Assembly (NCBI RefSeq): GCF_008180195.1
Contig: NZ_VTAV01000020.1
Coordinates: forward strand, 20,623-84,622
Length of the DNA: 64,000 nt
DNA from: Sphingobacterium phlebotomi
GTDB taxonomy: Bacteria; Bacteroidota; Bacteroidia; Sphingobacteriales; Sphingobacteriaceae
Direction of reading: 5' to 3'
Shown: positions 35,761 through 45,962 of the stretch, in pieces
How positions within the stretch are numbered: position 1 is the first letter of the stretch
Layout of the letters: every line of letters starts with the position of its first letter
Translations under genes and position numbers: made by a program
The notes under the pieces: model-generated
Told to the model about the DNA's origin: nothing
The model's database searches: none
What the model saw: only the letters and a program-made list of their open reading frames with translations

Positions 35761-37413
35761 CTATTCTTGCTTTCTAAAAGCGATACCCAGCGCTCTTGGT
35801 AAACTTATAACAAGATCCATTTTGTTGTTGGTATCAAACTCTAACAAAGTAAAAAGTCCGTTATCTATCGTGGAAAAAGCTTTTATACGATCATCCTGAT
35901 ACGATGGCTTGAGCACCATCCACTCGTATCCGTTACGTGTATAGCGTAAACTTCCTTCATTTATTTCAATGGAAATTCCAACATTTGCATCGTTGCTTTG
36001 ATATTTCCCGACAAATGTTGCCAGCTCTTTTTCAGCGGGTGTATATGCGTTCACTTTTTTGTAGACGACATGCCCATCCTCATCTGCCACGCGTACACTG
36101 TTGTCATCAAGGAAGTCGTAGATCTCATCAGCAGCTCGCATTTCCGTATCCGATACAGCTCTCAGAATGCTCCCACCTTTAAAAGCCAGTGTCGTGTCAT
36201 TACGTAATTCGACCGTAAAGACTTGCTGTGCCTCCGGGTTTTTGTAAACACCTGTCCTTTTCTGCATACCTTCCTTGCTAAGCGATGTAAATTTTAGCTG
36301 TTCTTTGGCCGTCGGGCGGTAGATTTCCAATATTTTATTTACTAGTTCCGGAGCAATGATTTCGCGCGTATTCGCACAATATGTAATACTTAAATCAAGT
36401 TCTGGATAATAAGACACGAGGGTACGATATGCTGTGAGAAGACCTCCATGGGTAATCAGCTTCAGCCCATCGCGATCGAAAACATTAACACCTCCCAGCG
36501 CATAATTGATCTTCCGCCCGTTGTTAAGTACTCCCTGTTGCACTCTTAATTCTGCTACCGCATCGCCGAAGCCCTTATTTTTCCAGAAGATATTCCATTT
36601 TTGTAGGTCTGTTGCAGTAGAAAGTAAACCCGCAGCTCCCGCCGTATTGTCCATCGGGCTTAACAATTTGTAACTTCCTTTTGCACCTATATAGCTCAAC
36701 GCCCTATTTTTAATGACCGTTCTGTGGTCGTTCCTCCAAGTAGAATGAGTCATACCTGCCGGCTTCAACAATCTTTCGGTTGCGAAATCTATGAAAGGCT
36801 GTCCGCTTACTTGTTCTACGATGAGTGCAAGGAGATCATAATTGGAATTACTATAGGAATATTTATAACCCGGTTCAAAATTGAGTTTCTGCTGATTGCA
36901 TATAATGTTGAGGGCATCCTCCTGATTGTATACCCGCGTATAGTTTACATAGTCTGTAAGGTAGGTCACGTTTCGCCAATCTCGTAATCCACTGGTATGT
37001 GTCAGCAGGTTACTAACGGTAATTTTCTTGCCATAGTCCGGCAGACGCGGCACATACCTACGCACGTCGTCATCCAGTGATATTTTTCCTTCTGCGACTA
37101 GTAATAACACGGCTGTCGCTGTAAACTGCTTGGATACAGACGCGACCTCAAATATACTCTCCGTGTCTAGATAACTCCCTCGTTCCAAGTCTGCCATGCC
37201 TGTTGCGTTGCTATATACCTGTAGGCCGTCTTTTACGACATTGATCACAAAACCAGGTGTATTATCGTTATATTGCTGCAGTAGACTATCCAACATCGCT
37301 ATTACCTGCAGGTTTTTTGCGGTTTGCGCAGACGTTTTATCGGTATAAGTGACGGATCCGATTAGCATGATCCACAGAATCATTTGTTTCATTCCTACTA
37401 ATGTACGATTCAT
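35761..37413 (-). CDS. Serine hydrolase, class C beta-lactamase family
   Basis: 550 residues with signal peptide (WIMLIGSVTYTDKTSAQ). Catalytic SxxK at Ser92/Lys95 (VASVSKQFTA), YxN in YSYSNSNYDLL, and the third motif as THGG (ITHGGLLTAY). The last 180 residues form a beta-rich C-terminal domain (KRTGVYKNPEAQQVFTVEL, then LRYTRNGYEWMVL), common in D-aminopeptidase/EstB-like proteins. Candidate activity is D-aminopeptidase, DD-peptidase or esterase; it is not specifically a beta-lactamase. It lies 18 nt after the M19 dipeptidase gene, in the same operon. Confidence 0.88.
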   Translation of the reverse strand: MNRTLVGMKQMILWIMLIGSVTYTDKTSAQTAKNLQVIAMLDSLLQQYNDNTPGFVINVVKDGLQVYSNATGMADLERGSYLDTESIFEVASVSKQFTATAVLLLVAEGKISLDDDVRRYVPRLPDYGKKITVSNLLTHTSGLRDWRNVTYLTDYVNYTRVYNQEDALNIICNQQKLNFEPGYKYSYSNSNYDLLALIVEQVSGQPFIDFATERLLKPAGMTHSTWRNDHRTVIKNRALSYIGAKGSYKLLSPMDNTAGAAGLLSTATDLQKWNIFWKNKGFGDAVAELRVQQGVLNNGRKINYALGGVNVFDRDGLKLITHGGLLTAYRTLVSYYPELDLSITYCANTREIIAPELVNKILEIYRPTAKEQLKFTSLSKEGMQKRTGVYKNPEAQQVFTVELRNDTTLAFKGGSILRAVSDTEMRAADEIYDFLDDNSVRVADEDGHVVYKKVNAYTPAEKELATFVGKYQSNDANVGISIEINEGSLRYTRNGYEWMVLKPSYQDDRIKAFSTIDNGLFTLLEFDTNNKMDLVISLPRALGIAFRKQE

Positions 37414-37431
37414 ATGCGTTATGTTTTAATG

Positions 37432-38592
37432 TTAAACTTCGTTTTGTGCCAATATCCGCAATAGGTTTTCGCCCAATATTTTTTTTATATCGACGTGTGT
37501 GTAACCTCGGCTCAGCAGTTCCTTGGTAATCAAGGGATAACAACTTACATCATCCATGCCGCTAGAAAAAGATTCTGCACCATCAAAATCACTCCCTATA
37601 CAAACATGGTCTATCCCCGCCATATTTACGATATAATCCAGATGATCAATCAGCTTCGTCAACGGTGGTCTTATCGAATCGACCTCTTCCTTTGAAATAC
37701 GTGTAAAAAGGTCTCGTGATACGTATATTTTATCATGTTGATGATGTGGCGAAATATCTTTTACCAACTCGCTGTGTTTAATTAGCAGGTTATCTAAGCG
37801 CAATTGATAGTCGGAATCTATAAATCCAGAATAAAAATTGATACCAATGACGCCGCCATTTTGTGCTATGGCCTTTAGCTGATCATCTTTCAGATTACGG
37901 TTGTGCGGTGCCAATGTATAACAATTGCTGTGCGAGGCGAGTACTGGTTTTGCACTTTCTTCCAACACATCATAAAAAGTCTGTTCGCCTGCATGCGAAA
38001 GATCAGCTATCACGCCCAACTTATTGAGCTCGCGGATATATCTACGTCCCTCAAGGCTTAATCCTTTCCGAGTTTTATCAAAAGTAGATTTTGCTTCATC
38101 TGCTGCCGAAGTAGCCCATTCCGTACTATTATTCCAGGTAATGGTTAAATATTTCATACCTCTCTCGGCTAATGCGTACAAATAGTCTAAATTATTCTCT
38201 ATCATATGACCGCCTTCCACCCCAAACAAAGCGGCAATCTTTCCTTCCCCGACAATCTGCCGAATTTCTACTACACTCTTGGCAAGAGAAATCTTATTAC
38301 AGTTTGTCTGCACCAATTCATCCAGCGCATTAATCATGGCGTTCGCATACTTAAACGCTGTGCCTTTTCCATACTTGTGGTTGCAGAATATTGAAAATAT
38401 CTGCAGTTTTACTCCCCCCTCTTTTAATCTGATAAGATCCGTCTGTGCTTCTTTGACATACTGCGCTATATCCCTTCCTTTCATCGTATGTGAACCGATC
38501 ACATCATTATGCGCGTCCGCGACTATTGAACTAAAATGCAAGTCATAGCATTCTCCCTCCAAACTAGAATTTGTACTTTCTGTGTTTAGCAT
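37432..38592 (-). CDS. Membrane dipeptidase, peptidase family M19
   Basis: 386 residues. Zinc ligands of the renal-dipeptidase family are all visible: HxD in VADAHNDV (28-30), Glu in FGVEGGHMI, His in VIADLSHAGEQT, His in LASHSNCYTL and Asp in IGSDFDGAE. No signal peptide is evident, so it may act in the cytoplasm or be exported by other means. M19 enzymes split dipeptides, including ones with D-residues at the second position. It sits between two exported serine hydrolases in one operon (45 and 18 nt gaps). Confidence 0.93.
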   Translation of the reverse strand: MLNTESTNSSLEGECYDLHFSSIVADAHNDVIGSHTMKGRDIAQYVKEAQTDLIRLKEGGVKLQIFSIFCNHKYGKGTAFKYANAMINALDELVQTNCNKISLAKSVVEIRQIVGEGKIAALFGVEGGHMIENNLDYLYALAERGMKYLTITWNNSTEWATSAADEAKSTFDKTRKGLSLEGRRYIRELNKLGVIADLSHAGEQTFYDVLEESAKPVLASHSNCYTLAPHNRNLKDDQLKAIAQNGGVIGINFYSGFIDSDYQLRLDNLLIKHSELVKDISPHHQHDKIYVSRDLFTRISKEEVDSIRPPLTKLIDHLDYIVNMAGIDHVCIGSDFDGAESFSSGMDDVSCYPLITKELLSRGYTHVDIKKILGENLLRILAQNEV

Positions 38593-38637
38593 ATATACAC
38601 CTATAAAGGTTGATATTAATTTATGAACAGCAATAGG

Positions 38638-39861
38638 TTAAAACAGGTCATGATCTGGCCACTGAGTGGCCGAATTGTTAACCGCGGGCCATATCAGCTT
38701 ATCCAAATCCGTATTAAACGCGCTGTTAGTTGCACTGGTATTGATCAATATGACCCAGCAGAATCCGGTTGTTGTACGCACCATCCAATTTCGTGTTCCG
38801 GTAAGTGTTCCTCCGTGATACCAATTGCCCGTGCCACTCACAATAAAACCACAAGCATAGTTACTCGCCGGCGTCTGTGATGCCATAATGTTCAATGTTG
38901 CTGTGTTCAATATGTCCTCTACTGTAGGAAAACCATCTACCCTGACCAGAAAACGCATCAGATCCGTCGGGGAAGCAATCCATCCTCCAACCCCATCCAA
39001 TCGCTCTATCACGCCGTCCCCATAGCCATAAGGGTTGGCATTGGCCAGTCCGTAATATTTCACTTCGTTGGTCTTTCTGCCCGAAAGTGTCGAAGAACCT
39101 ATAGTCATGTTGGTTATACCACTAGGTTCCAGAATATTTTCTTTAACAAATTCGGTGTAGGTCTCTCCGCTCACTTTTTCTATCACTCTACATAAAATAG
39201 AAAAACCCATGTTGGAATAATCAAACTTAGTTCCCGGAGAATTTAAAAGCGGACGATTATCGAGTGTCCAACTAATAAGGTCATAAACATTCAGCGTTCG
39301 TTCAGCAAACATAGGATCTGCACTGGAGTTCCCCCATCCACCTGCAGTATGATGTAATAATTGCTCGACCGTAATATCCCGAACGTAAGCACCATAAGGT
39401 TGTGACCCATACATTTCCTCCAAAATAGCTCCTTCGCCAAACACCTTATCATTAAAGCCCAATTTACCTTGCTCAATCAACTTCATGATAGCAGCTGAAG
39501 TAAACCATTTGCTAAGGCTGGCCAAACGGAATCGATGGTTCGTATTCACCGCCTCTCCGGCTTCCTTATCAGCAAATCCATACCTTTTTGCGTATACGAG
39601 CTTTCCATACCGCGTAATCGCGATGGATATGCCTGGGACATTATATTTAGCCATGAAGCTCGTTATGTCGTTATCTACTTCCGGTATATTGACATCGGAA
39701 GACGGAGGGCCAGGAGGATCTACAACCACGGGCGGTAATATCGGATCAGGACTGTCTTTTCCACACCCGGTGTACAAGACCCCGCTCCATACAGCTATTG
39801 ACATAACCATACTGTACCGCAACAAAAACTTCATCATAACTCTATATTTCATGTATTTCAC
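38638..39861 (-). CDS. Serine hydrolase lipoprotein, class C beta-lactamase family
   Basis: 407 residues in the longest form; an ATG at 39834 gives a tidier signal. Lipobox ends YTGC at Cys33, followed by a proline-rich linker (ILPPVVVDPPGPPSSD). Catalytic SxxK is Ser115/Lys118 (LASLSKWF), YxN is FDYSNMGF, and the third motif is YHGGTLTG. Anchored to the outer membrane or surface, it would hydrolyse peptides or esters there. It is the first gene of the minus-strand operon running to 34377. Confidence 0.88.
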   Translation of the reverse strand: MKYMKYRVMMKFLLRYSMVMSIAVWSGVLYTGCGKDSPDPILPPVVVDPPGPPSSDVNIPEVDNDITSFMAKYNVPGISIAITRYGKLVYAKRYGFADKEAGEAVNTNHRFRLASLSKWFTSAAIMKLIEQGKLGFNDKVFGEGAILEEMYGSQPYGAYVRDITVEQLLHHTAGGWGNSSADPMFAERTLNVYDLISWTLDNRPLLNSPGTKFDYSNMGFSILCRVIEKVSGETYTEFVKENILEPSGITNMTIGSSTLSGRKTNEVKYYGLANANPYGYGDGVIERLDGVGGWIASPTDLMRFLVRVDGFPTVEDILNTATLNIMASQTPASNYACGFIVSGTGNWYHGGTLTGTRNWMVRTTTGFCWVILINTSATNSAFNTDLDKLIWPAVNNSATQWPDHDLF

Positions 39862-40126
39862 CTTTTATAGCATAAATTTCTTTATATATTCAAATTTAGT
39901 GCATATAAAAATCTACACAATTAGTCATATTGTTCTTATTGCATCAAATATTATCCATTAAACCCCTGTTTCCCGGACAAAATACAACTCGATATGACTT
40001 AGAAAAGCTAATATTTATCAAAAAAAACATCCAAGCGGCACAATAATTTATTATATTTACCTAAAATGACAAACTAAGCACGTCAGAAAGTATTACTATA
40101 CTTCCCATTATTTAAACTAACATCAT

Positions 40127-41017
40127 ATGAAAGTAATCAATCAGTTTATAAACAACGGGCTTCAGGAGCAATCGGTCGTCATACGGAACATAACTGCAGC
40201 CGATTATTTACATTGCCATAAGGAATTACAGATTTCTTGCATACTGGAAGGAGAAGGAACTGCAATTATTGGTGACCACCCGAATCAGTTTAAGCCTGGG
40301 GATATATATTTCATCGGAGCAGACCAACCTCATTTTTTCAAACCCGCCAATGACTTACAAGATCGTATTTACATATCTTGCCTTTACTTCGACCCTGAAA
40401 AATTAATCAACATGAATGGCTTTTGCGGTGAGATGGAAGCTATCTTGCCTTTCCTTAATTTGACAATCAACGGGCTGAAAGTTCCTCAACGATACACGAA
40501 GGAAATCGCTGGTAGGCTCGATGACCTGAAAGCTTCAAATGGTATTGAACGGCTATTACAGTTTATCGACCTTTTATATTTTTGTTCGAAAATAGCGAAC
40601 TGGAAACCGTTGGCTTCGGGTTCATATAACTATACTTTTGACGTGACCGAACGTTTGGGAGCCATTTATACGCACACATTACAATACTACAACAAAAACA
40701 TAACGCTTAATGAGATTGCTTCTATTGCTTGTATGACACCACATGCTTTTTGCAAGTATTTTAAGAAACACGCACGCAAAACGTATTTCAATTTCTTAAA
40801 TGAAGTCCGTATTTCAGAGGCCTGTAAAAAACTAGTAGAAGGCAAGAGCAGAAACATAGGCAACATTGCCTATGAAACGGGGTTTGAGAATACCATTACC
40901 TTTAATCGGGTTTTTCGAAAAATCATGAACATGACCCCAAGTGAATATATCGAATATTTTAATTTTAATAACCCTCAACAAAATGCCGGACTTACCCAAG
41001 GTAACCGATACGCATAA
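40127..41017 (+). CDS. AraC family transcriptional regulator of the second SusCD locus
   Basis: 296 residues. The N-terminal cupin domain (HKELQISCILEGEGTAIIGDHPNQFKPGDIYFIGADQPHFF) is followed by an AraC DNA-binding domain: ITLNEIASIACMTPHAFCKYFKKHARKTYFNFLNEVRI and GNIAYETGFENTITFNRVFRKIMNMTPSEY. The gene lies divergent from the serine-hydrolase operon and convergent with susD. The 265-nt upstream gap holds the divergent promoters. Its ligand is probably a peptide or sugar; it likely governs both flanking operons. Confidence 0.9.
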   Translation: MKVINQFINNGLQEQSVVIRNITAADYLHCHKELQISCILEGEGTAIIGDHPNQFKPGDIYFIGADQPHFFKPANDLQDRIYISCLYFDPEKLINMNGFCGEMEAILPFLNLTINGLKVPQRYTKEIAGRLDDLKASNGIERLLQFIDLLYFCSKIANWKPLASGSYNYTFDVTERLGAIYTHTLQYYNKNITLNEIASIACMTPHAFCKYFKKHARKTYFNFLNEVRISEACKKLVEGKSRNIGNIAYETGFENTITFNRVFRKIMNMTPSEYIEYFNFNNPQQNAGLTQGNRYA

Positions 41018-41055
41018 AATTTTTAACCCACAGCATGAACTGTGGGCCAAAAATT
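41018..41055. terminator. Strong bidirectional terminator
   Basis: Arms cccacag (41027-41033) and ctgtggg (41040-41046) pair around a 6-nt loop and are framed by aattttt (41018-41024) and aaaaatt (41049-41055), giving a U-tract in both directions. It begins at the base after the AraC stop codon and ends 25 nt before the susD stop. Confidence 0.85.
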
Positions 41056-41080
41056 AACTAATCTCAACAAACAAATAAAC

Positions 41081-42508
41081 CTATTGGGTCCAACCAGGAT
41101 TCTGGATGATATTATCATTTGCATTAGTTTCTGCAATAGGTATAGGCATAACAAACTTTTCGTTTGGATAAGTATAAACAACCTCTTCTAGAGAACGTAT
41201 ATGGTTCACGTCTTTTTTTCTTCTGGTCAGATCAAAGAAGCGATTTCCTTCAAAAGCAAGTTCTTTTCTTCTCTCCAATAGAATACGTTCTACCAAGGCA
41301 TCTCCCGTCAATGTCACCTCCTCTGCTTCGGTATCCGCCCGTTGTACAATCATGTTCAGATCTTGTTGTGCTAATGCGTTCTTACTAGCATCTGTTTTTC
41401 CCAGTTCGGCCCTTGCTTCTGCCCGGATGAGATAAACTTCAGAAAGTCTTAACACTTTAATATTGTCATCATTTGTGCTTCCGCCTTTTGGGTATTTTTT
41501 AACGAAATACGCGGGGTTTTCAAAAGTAACGTTTCTTACTCCTACATTTATCAATTGCCTCCTTATATCTGTAGCTGTATACGTTTCATATAGATCGGCC
41601 GTAGCCAAGGCTTCACCATATCCAGCCTGTTCATACAGGTAGCTTATTGAATTGACTCCTGCATTGTCTGTTGCCAAATTGGCGATTTCAAGTAAAGATT
41701 CTACGCTAAAATTAGCATTCCAGCTACCAACGTAGTTTGTTGTCGTCAATAAACTGTATGGACCGGAGATAGCATCTGTTGCATACTTTTCAGCATTTGA
41801 CCAATCCGCTGTATACAGGTATACTTTTGCTAGTAGCGCATTGGCTGCCGTAGGTGTAAAATGAGCTGGCTTCTGAGCGGTATTCAACAAGGATAATGCG
41901 TGTTGTAAATCGCTAATTATCTGATCATACACTTCCTTAACAGTTGACCGTGGCGGACTGATAATTTCGAAGTTGGGCTCCGTTACGATGGGAACACCTA
42001 AGTGGGAGGCGTCTGCAGTAAAATTATAGGGTTGAGCAAACATCCGCACCAAGTCGAAATACGCCAATGCCCTAGCAGCATACAACTCACCGATAATTTG
42101 TTTGGTAGCATTATCACTCGCAGCAAGTGCCTCTCCCTCGGATATAGCCATATTGGCATTGACGATCACCCGATACATAGCTGCCCAGGCTCCAAGTACA
42201 TAGCCATTATCGTTCGTCACGGCAAAGATATCATGGTCCAAATATTTGCCCGTATTTGATCGGCTGATGAAAACATTATCCCCCAAAAGATCTGGCAAAA
42301 GGATAAAGGTACGGTTGTAATAATCCGTTCCTTTAAACTGTGCATACACACCCTCAGAAGCGGTAGTCAGCGTAGCTAAATCTTTGATGGTTCCTCTCAA
42401 TGGTAAAGCCTGTGGATTCTTAAGTTCCAAAAAACTACTGCTACAGGAAGTGCCTAAGAACACCATAGCCAAAAGAAATGTCCGTAAATATGTGCTTAAG
42501 ATTTTCAT
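41081..42508 (-). CDS. SusD/RagB-like lipoprotein (peptide locus)
   Basis: 475 residues. The signal peptide ends LGTSC at about Cys22 (SCSSSFLELKNPQAL). SusD features: IIGELYAARALAYFDLVRMFAQPYN, then SEVYLIRAEARAELG, and RRKELAFEGNRFFDLTRRK near the end. It belongs with the SusC gene 111 nt upstream. It is the shorter SusD form (the xylan-locus one is 513 residues) and sits beside peptidase-like genes, so peptide or amino-sugar ligands are possible. Confidence 0.95.
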   Translation of the reverse strand: MKILSTYLRTFLLAMVFLGTSCSSSFLELKNPQALPLRGTIKDLATLTTASEGVYAQFKGTDYYNRTFILLPDLLGDNVFISRSNTGKYLDHDIFAVTNDNGYVLGAWAAMYRVIVNANMAISEGEALAASDNATKQIIGELYAARALAYFDLVRMFAQPYNFTADASHLGVPIVTEPNFEIISPPRSTVKEVYDQIISDLQHALSLLNTAQKPAHFTPTAANALLAKVYLYTADWSNAEKYATDAISGPYSLLTTTNYVGSWNANFSVESLLEIANLATDNAGVNSISYLYEQAGYGEALATADLYETYTATDIRRQLINVGVRNVTFENPAYFVKKYPKGGSTNDDNIKVLRLSEVYLIRAEARAELGKTDASKNALAQQDLNMIVQRADTEAEEVTLTGDALVERILLERRKELAFEGNRFFDLTRRKKDVNHIRSLEEVVYTYPNEKFVMPIPIAETNANDNIIQNPGWTQ

Positions 42509-42619
42509 ATACTCTATTTTTTAATTTTCATCAGAATAAATTGTTCTTTAAAGGTGATGAAGCTTGCATAAACTATTCATATCCTTTTGTTTCTGGCAAT
42601 TTATGCAGGTTTCAATCGG

Positions 42620-45600
42620 TTAGAAATTGATGTTAACTCCTAAAAGCAACTGTCTTGGATTCGGTATATTTTGATTTAAAACACCTCCTACATACGTTTC
42701 CGGATCGCTGCGCAAAAGATCGTCTTTCACATAAGTAAACAAATTGTTCGCTCTGAAATATACTTGGGCTTTACTCAAAAATCTATTATCGGGGATGGTA
42801 TAAGATAATGTGACATCTCGTAAACGTACATATGTTCCGTCATACAAAAATCTCGTTGAAGATTGTGACGATAGCCCTGTTTGTGTACCAGCATATACAA
42901 TCTTGGGCGATAAAGCTCTATCGCCGGGCTGTCTCCATCTATTTTCGTAATCTACCCGCGCTATAGCTGCATAGTCGCCAATACCGCCACTTCCGTCACT
43001 GGAATTATATGTTCCCCAACTATCGTAAACTTTATTACCCACATTGAAATACAACATAAACGAAAGAGAGAAATTCTTGTAATCAAAGGTATTGGTCAAT
43101 CCTCCAAAAAAATCGGGCAAGGCACTTCCCTGATTAAAAGGGGCAGCCTCTGTGTATACAGTCGTTGTCGCTGACCTTGTTTCATCTGTATACCACAGTC
43201 CTTGTCCAGTTTCCGGTTCAACACCAGCCCAGCCAACTAAATAGAATTCATAAAAATCTCCTCCTATTTCTCGATTGAAATTCCCGCTTAACATGTTTTC
43301 GACACCATTCAGTTTCTTAATGACATTTTTCATTGTCGATATATTGAAACTCGTACTCCAGTTAAATCCTTTGGAATCACCAGATTTAATGTTCTGCGAA
43401 TTAATGGTTAATTCTATTCCTGAGTTTTCAATGGAACCGATATTTTGATTCAAAGATCCTACTCCATTTGTATAGGAAATCGGAGCACTCATAAGCAAAT
43501 CTGTTGTAGTTCGTTTATAATAATCAAATGTCGCAGACAGCCTATTATCCAGAACGGATACATCAAAACCAATATCAAAAGGTTTGTTTTTCTCCCAAGT
43601 GAGGTTATCGTTTTGCATTTGGGAGATTACGTACGCAGGACTTCCTGCATAGACGCCTCCTGTGGAATAAGCCCCCAAAACACCGTAGTTTTCAAATCCT
43701 TGGTTCCCGTTCACACCATAACTTGAACGCAGTTTCAATTCGTTGATAAAGGAAAGGTTTTTCATAAAGTCCTCTTCATGCATATTCCATGCGATACCCA
43801 CAGAGCCAAAATTACCATAGCGTACATTTGCTCCAAACCTCGAAGAACCGTCTCTACGTCCGGTAAGATTTAGGTAATATTTCTGTTTGTAGTTCAGGCT
43901 GGTATTCAGGAAGTAGGACGCCAATGAAGATTCACTGAAATCACTCCACGCGACAAAGGGAGTGGAAGCACTGGACAAGCTGTACAAACCTTGCGCCGCA
44001 TAATTATCGGCTTGGGTACTTACTCTTTTAGTTGTTATCTTTTGTGCCTCCTGCCCGAGTACGGCCTCTAGACCGAAATCATTAAATTGCTCCCTATATT
44101 TGAGCAAGTTGGTCACATTCCAGTTCACAATAGTAGTATTATAATTTGCTCCCCTTCCGTTCGCCCCAGCTCCATCTATCCAAAGTGAACTCCAATATCG
44201 ATAATCGTCTGTATAGTTCATATCTATAGATACTTTGCTTTCAGCAGATATTCCTTTCCATATTTTAAGTTCTGCCCCCGCATCTCCCAATATGGAATAT
44301 AATCGGGTGTCATATTTATTTTCGTTTCTCAGCAATTCAGGGTTATAAAGAATGCCTGAATAAGAGCCATCTGGATTATAAGGTGCTACCCAGGGCACCA
44401 AACGGTTCAAAGAACGTATAGGATTGGCGCCTGCGCCGGCATTGCCTATTGTATTTAGTTTCTGATAAGCTGGTGCCATACCGATGTTGAACGATAGACG
44501 TTCGCTAGCGGTATTTTTCATTCGCATACGAGCGGTCATGCGTTCATAACCCTGTCCTTTGGTTACCGCTTCCTGTTTATAATATCCGCCTCCTGCATAA
44601 AATGTCGTTTTATCTGTTCCTCCGGAGGCCGATACATCATACTGTTGAAAATTTCCTTTTTGGGTGATGACATCATACCAATCTGTATTTATATCCGGCT
44701 TTAGGCCCTGTTCGATCAAATAGGCATAGGCTGCTTCGGCTGTATTTATGGATGCAAGTGCCCCGGTTTCACTGTTGATCACCCCTTCTATCAATAGTTC
44801 CGACATCTCTGCTGTACTTAAAGGTTTATTTTTGTCTGTTAGCGCTATTTGAGAATATCCCTGCTGTCCTGTTGCTGTTATTTTCGTTCTTCCCGCCGCA
44901 CCTGATTTTGTCGTAATCAATATGACACCATTTGCAGCCCTTGAACCATATATGGAAGTTGCGGATGCATCTTTCAATACGGTGACGGATTCGATATCGT
45001 TGGAGTTGATCCCCGCCAATGTATTGGATGAAAATGCCAATACTGTCGTCGCTCCATCCACAATGGGAATTCCATCCACCACATATAAAGGAGAGCTTGC
45101 TGCGCTAAAAGATCCGACTCCCCTAATACGTACGTTGGGGCTTGCCCCAGGTTGGCCGGTACCGGTCACTCCTTGTAATCCGGCGACATTTCCTTGTAAA
45201 CTTTCCTGAAAGGATGCCCGCGGCCTACCTTCCAATTCCGTAGATCTAACTGTCGTCGCTGAGCCCGTAAAAGAGGTTTTCAACGAACTTCCATAAGGTA
45301 CCTGAATGACCACTTCTGCAAGCGATGTGATATCTTCCGTAAGTTTAATTTGAGCTGGCATTGCCGAAACTTGATATTCCGTTGATATATAGCCCGTATG
45401 GGAAAAAACAAGAACATCACCGTTATTTGCTCGTATAGAAAACTTGCCGTTGGCATCTGTAACTGCAGAGGCGTCTGAATTTTTCACCTTTACGTTTACT
45501 CCGGGCAAAGGATAATTTTCTTTTTCGCTAGACACTAAACCCGTTACGGTTTCTTGCTGTCCGTAAGCGATTGAAAACAAAAAAGTGGCCGCTAAAAGTA

Positions 45601-45655
45601 AAATAAATCGCCTGTAGAAAGGCCCATCATTTTCACAAAACAGATTGTTGAACAT
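42620..45655 (-). CDS. SusC/RagA-like TonB-dependent transporter without STN (peptide locus)
   Basis: About 1011 residues from the ATG at 45655; the frame extends to 45694. The signal peptide (LLAATFLFSIAYGQ) is followed directly by CarbopepD (VTGLVSSEKENYPLPGVNVKVK), the plug (GSATTVRSTELEGRPRASFQESLQGNVAGLQGV, then IRGVGSF, LYVVDGIPIV) and the barrel, ending LLLGVNINF. Unlike the xylan SusC it has no STN domain and no sigma/FecR pair, so signalling goes through the AraC regulator instead. With SusD it imports an oligomer. Confidence 0.94.
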   Translation of the reverse strand: MFNNLFCENDGPFYRRFILLLAATFLFSIAYGQQETVTGLVSSEKENYPLPGVNVKVKNSDASAVTDANGKFSIRANNGDVLVFSHTGYISTEYQVSAMPAQIKLTEDITSLAEVVIQVPYGSSLKTSFTGSATTVRSTELEGRPRASFQESLQGNVAGLQGVTGTGQPGASPNVRIRGVGSFSAASSPLYVVDGIPIVDGATTVLAFSSNTLAGINSNDIESVTVLKDASATSIYGSRAANGVILITTKSGAAGRTKITATGQQGYSQIALTDKNKPLSTAEMSELLIEGVINSETGALASINTAEAAYAYLIEQGLKPDINTDWYDVITQKGNFQQYDVSASGGTDKTTFYAGGGYYKQEAVTKGQGYERMTARMRMKNTASERLSFNIGMAPAYQKLNTIGNAGAGANPIRSLNRLVPWVAPYNPDGSYSGILYNPELLRNENKYDTRLYSILGDAGAELKIWKGISAESKVSIDMNYTDDYRYWSSLWIDGAGANGRGANYNTTIVNWNVTNLLKYREQFNDFGLEAVLGQEAQKITTKRVSTQADNYAAQGLYSLSSASTPFVAWSDFSESSLASYFLNTSLNYKQKYYLNLTGRRDGSSRFGANVRYGNFGSVGIAWNMHEEDFMKNLSFINELKLRSSYGVNGNQGFENYGVLGAYSTGGVYAGSPAYVISQMQNDNLTWEKNKPFDIGFDVSVLDNRLSATFDYYKRTTTDLLMSAPISYTNGVGSLNQNIGSIENSGIELTINSQNIKSGDSKGFNWSTSFNISTMKNVIKKLNGVENMLSGNFNREIGGDFYEFYLVGWAGVEPETGQGLWYTDETRSATTTVYTEAAPFNQGSALPDFFGGLTNTFDYKNFSLSFMLYFNVGNKVYDSWGTYNSSDGSGGIGDYAAIARVDYENRWRQPGDRALSPKIVYAGTQTGLSSQSSTRFLYDGTYVRLRDVTLSYTIPDNRFLSKAQVYFRANNLFTYVKDDLLRSDPETYVGGVLNQNIPNPRQLLLGVNINF

Positions 45656-45734
45656 AATAATTACTGTATTTAGGGTTTCATAAATAAATTTCACAATGAA
45701 AAATATTTTCGTTGATTATCTAAATTGATAATAC

Positions 45735-45764
45735 CAAAAATACAATATATGCATGCTATACAAT
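45735..45764 (-). promoter_or_regulatory. Promoter of the susC (peptide locus) gene
   Basis: On the minus strand TATTTTTG (45735-45742) is an exact -7 match and ATTG lies 18 nt upstream of it (45761-45764). The leader to the ATG at 45655 would be about 75 nt. Confidence 0.5.
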
Positions 45765-45900
45765 TAGAATAAAATTATCCGATATGCATCAAAAATTATT
45801 AACAAAACAAGATTAAAAAAGAAAATAAAAAAAAGACCACATTTTATCAGAAGAAAAACAATAAATACTACAATAATTGCTTAAATATTGATAATTTTTG

Positions 45901-45933
45901 TTTGAATTTTACGAATAAACACACGTATAATTG
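45901..45933 (+). promoter_or_regulatory. Promoter of the DUF819 gene
   Basis: TTTG (45901-45904) and TATAATTG (45926-45933) are separated by 21 nt; the -7 box differs from consensus at one position. It lies 29 nt before the ATG at 45963. Confidence 0.5.
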
Positions 45934-45962
45934 TGAATCACAAATTACAAACACATTAAATT

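Larger units (their letters stand above)
45656..45962. other. AT-rich divergent intergenic region
   Basis: About 307 nt between susC and the DUF819 gene, very rich in A and T, with no open gene. It holds two promoters reading outward (see 45735-45764 and 45901-45933) and, between them, a stretch of A-rich DNA (45795-45850). Confidence 0.6.
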